A DNA stretch of 5,365 nucleotides, taken from contig JAJQBV010000200.1 in assembly GCA_021203115.1 (NCBI GenBank), forward strand, positions 1 to 5,365, given 5' to 3'. A program made the position numbers and the translations under genes. Source of the stretch: Clostridiales bacterium (GTDB lineage: Bacteria; Bacillota; Clostridia; Lachnospirales; Lachnospiraceae). The notes beneath the pieces are model-generated. The model was given only the letters and a program-made list of their open reading frames with translations. It made no database searches and was not told the origin of the DNA. Below are positions 5,349 through 5,365 of the stretch, one piece after another. Position 1 is the first letter of the stretch; each line of letters begins with the position of its first letter.

Positions 5349-5364
5349 TGTTTCACGTGAAACA
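5349..5364. promoter_or_regulatory. parS centromere site
   Basis: TGTTTCACGTGAAACA is a perfect 16-bp palindrome and matches the Bacillus subtilis parS consensus (TGTTNCACGTGAAACA) at every position. ParB binds this sequence and loads as a clamp. It lies upstream of the parA promoter, next to the genes for its own binding protein, as is usual near chromosomal origins. No second CACGTG-centred copy occurs in the window. Confidence 0.95.
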
Positions 5365-5365
5365 A

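Noticed and set aside
1..5365. CRISPR array, insertion sequence, toxin-antitoxin or phage genes
   Set aside because: No regularly spaced repeats, transposase-like frames or small paired genes are visible. The genes present account for nearly all of the sequence.

Overview
The window looks like chromosomal DNA from a Gram-positive Clostridia member, most likely a Lachnospiraceae-type gut bacterium. The reasons are strong AGGAG-type ribosome binding sites, sigma-A-like promoters, a parA-parB-DUF4446-DUF3881 gene string, and a 16-bp parS site of the Bacillus/Clostridium type. The taxonomic call is an inference from gene content; no marker gene such as rRNA is present.

Right half (about 2154-5365, all on the minus strand): a chromosome-segregation cluster. 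It reads, in transcription order, parS site, parA promoter, parA (Soj), parB (Spo0J), a membrane-anchored DUF4446 protein and a DUF3881 protein. Spacings are 1 bp, 28 bp and about 10 bp, so it is very probably one operon. ParB should load on parS as a CTP-dependent clamp and ParA should provide the ATPase that moves or separates origins. The two DUF proteins have no established role. A perfect parS beside parA suggests that the replication origin is close, probably to the right of this window.

Middle (1941-2135): a tRNA-Arg(CCT) gene on the minus strand with its own near-consensus promoter and a strong factor-independent terminator. The terminator separates the segregation cluster from the left part.

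Left part (1-1947): a divergent pair. A TetR-family regulator reads rightward, and the first 374 residues of an ABC exporter subunit read leftward off the window edge. The exporter has a normal type IV transmembrane fold start but carries an unusually acidic, methionine-rich extracellular insert of about 195 residues between TM1 and TM2. The 220-bp region between the two genes has no gene. It holds divergent promoters that share a self-complementary -10 element and two abutting inverted repeats that are good candidates for regulator operators. The simplest model is that the TetR protein controls itself and the exporter.

I did not find evidence of a wholly new defence or mobile system. The most notable points are the acidic exporter domain, the operator architecture, the parS/parA promoter arrangement and the two uncharacterised proteins linked to ParAB.
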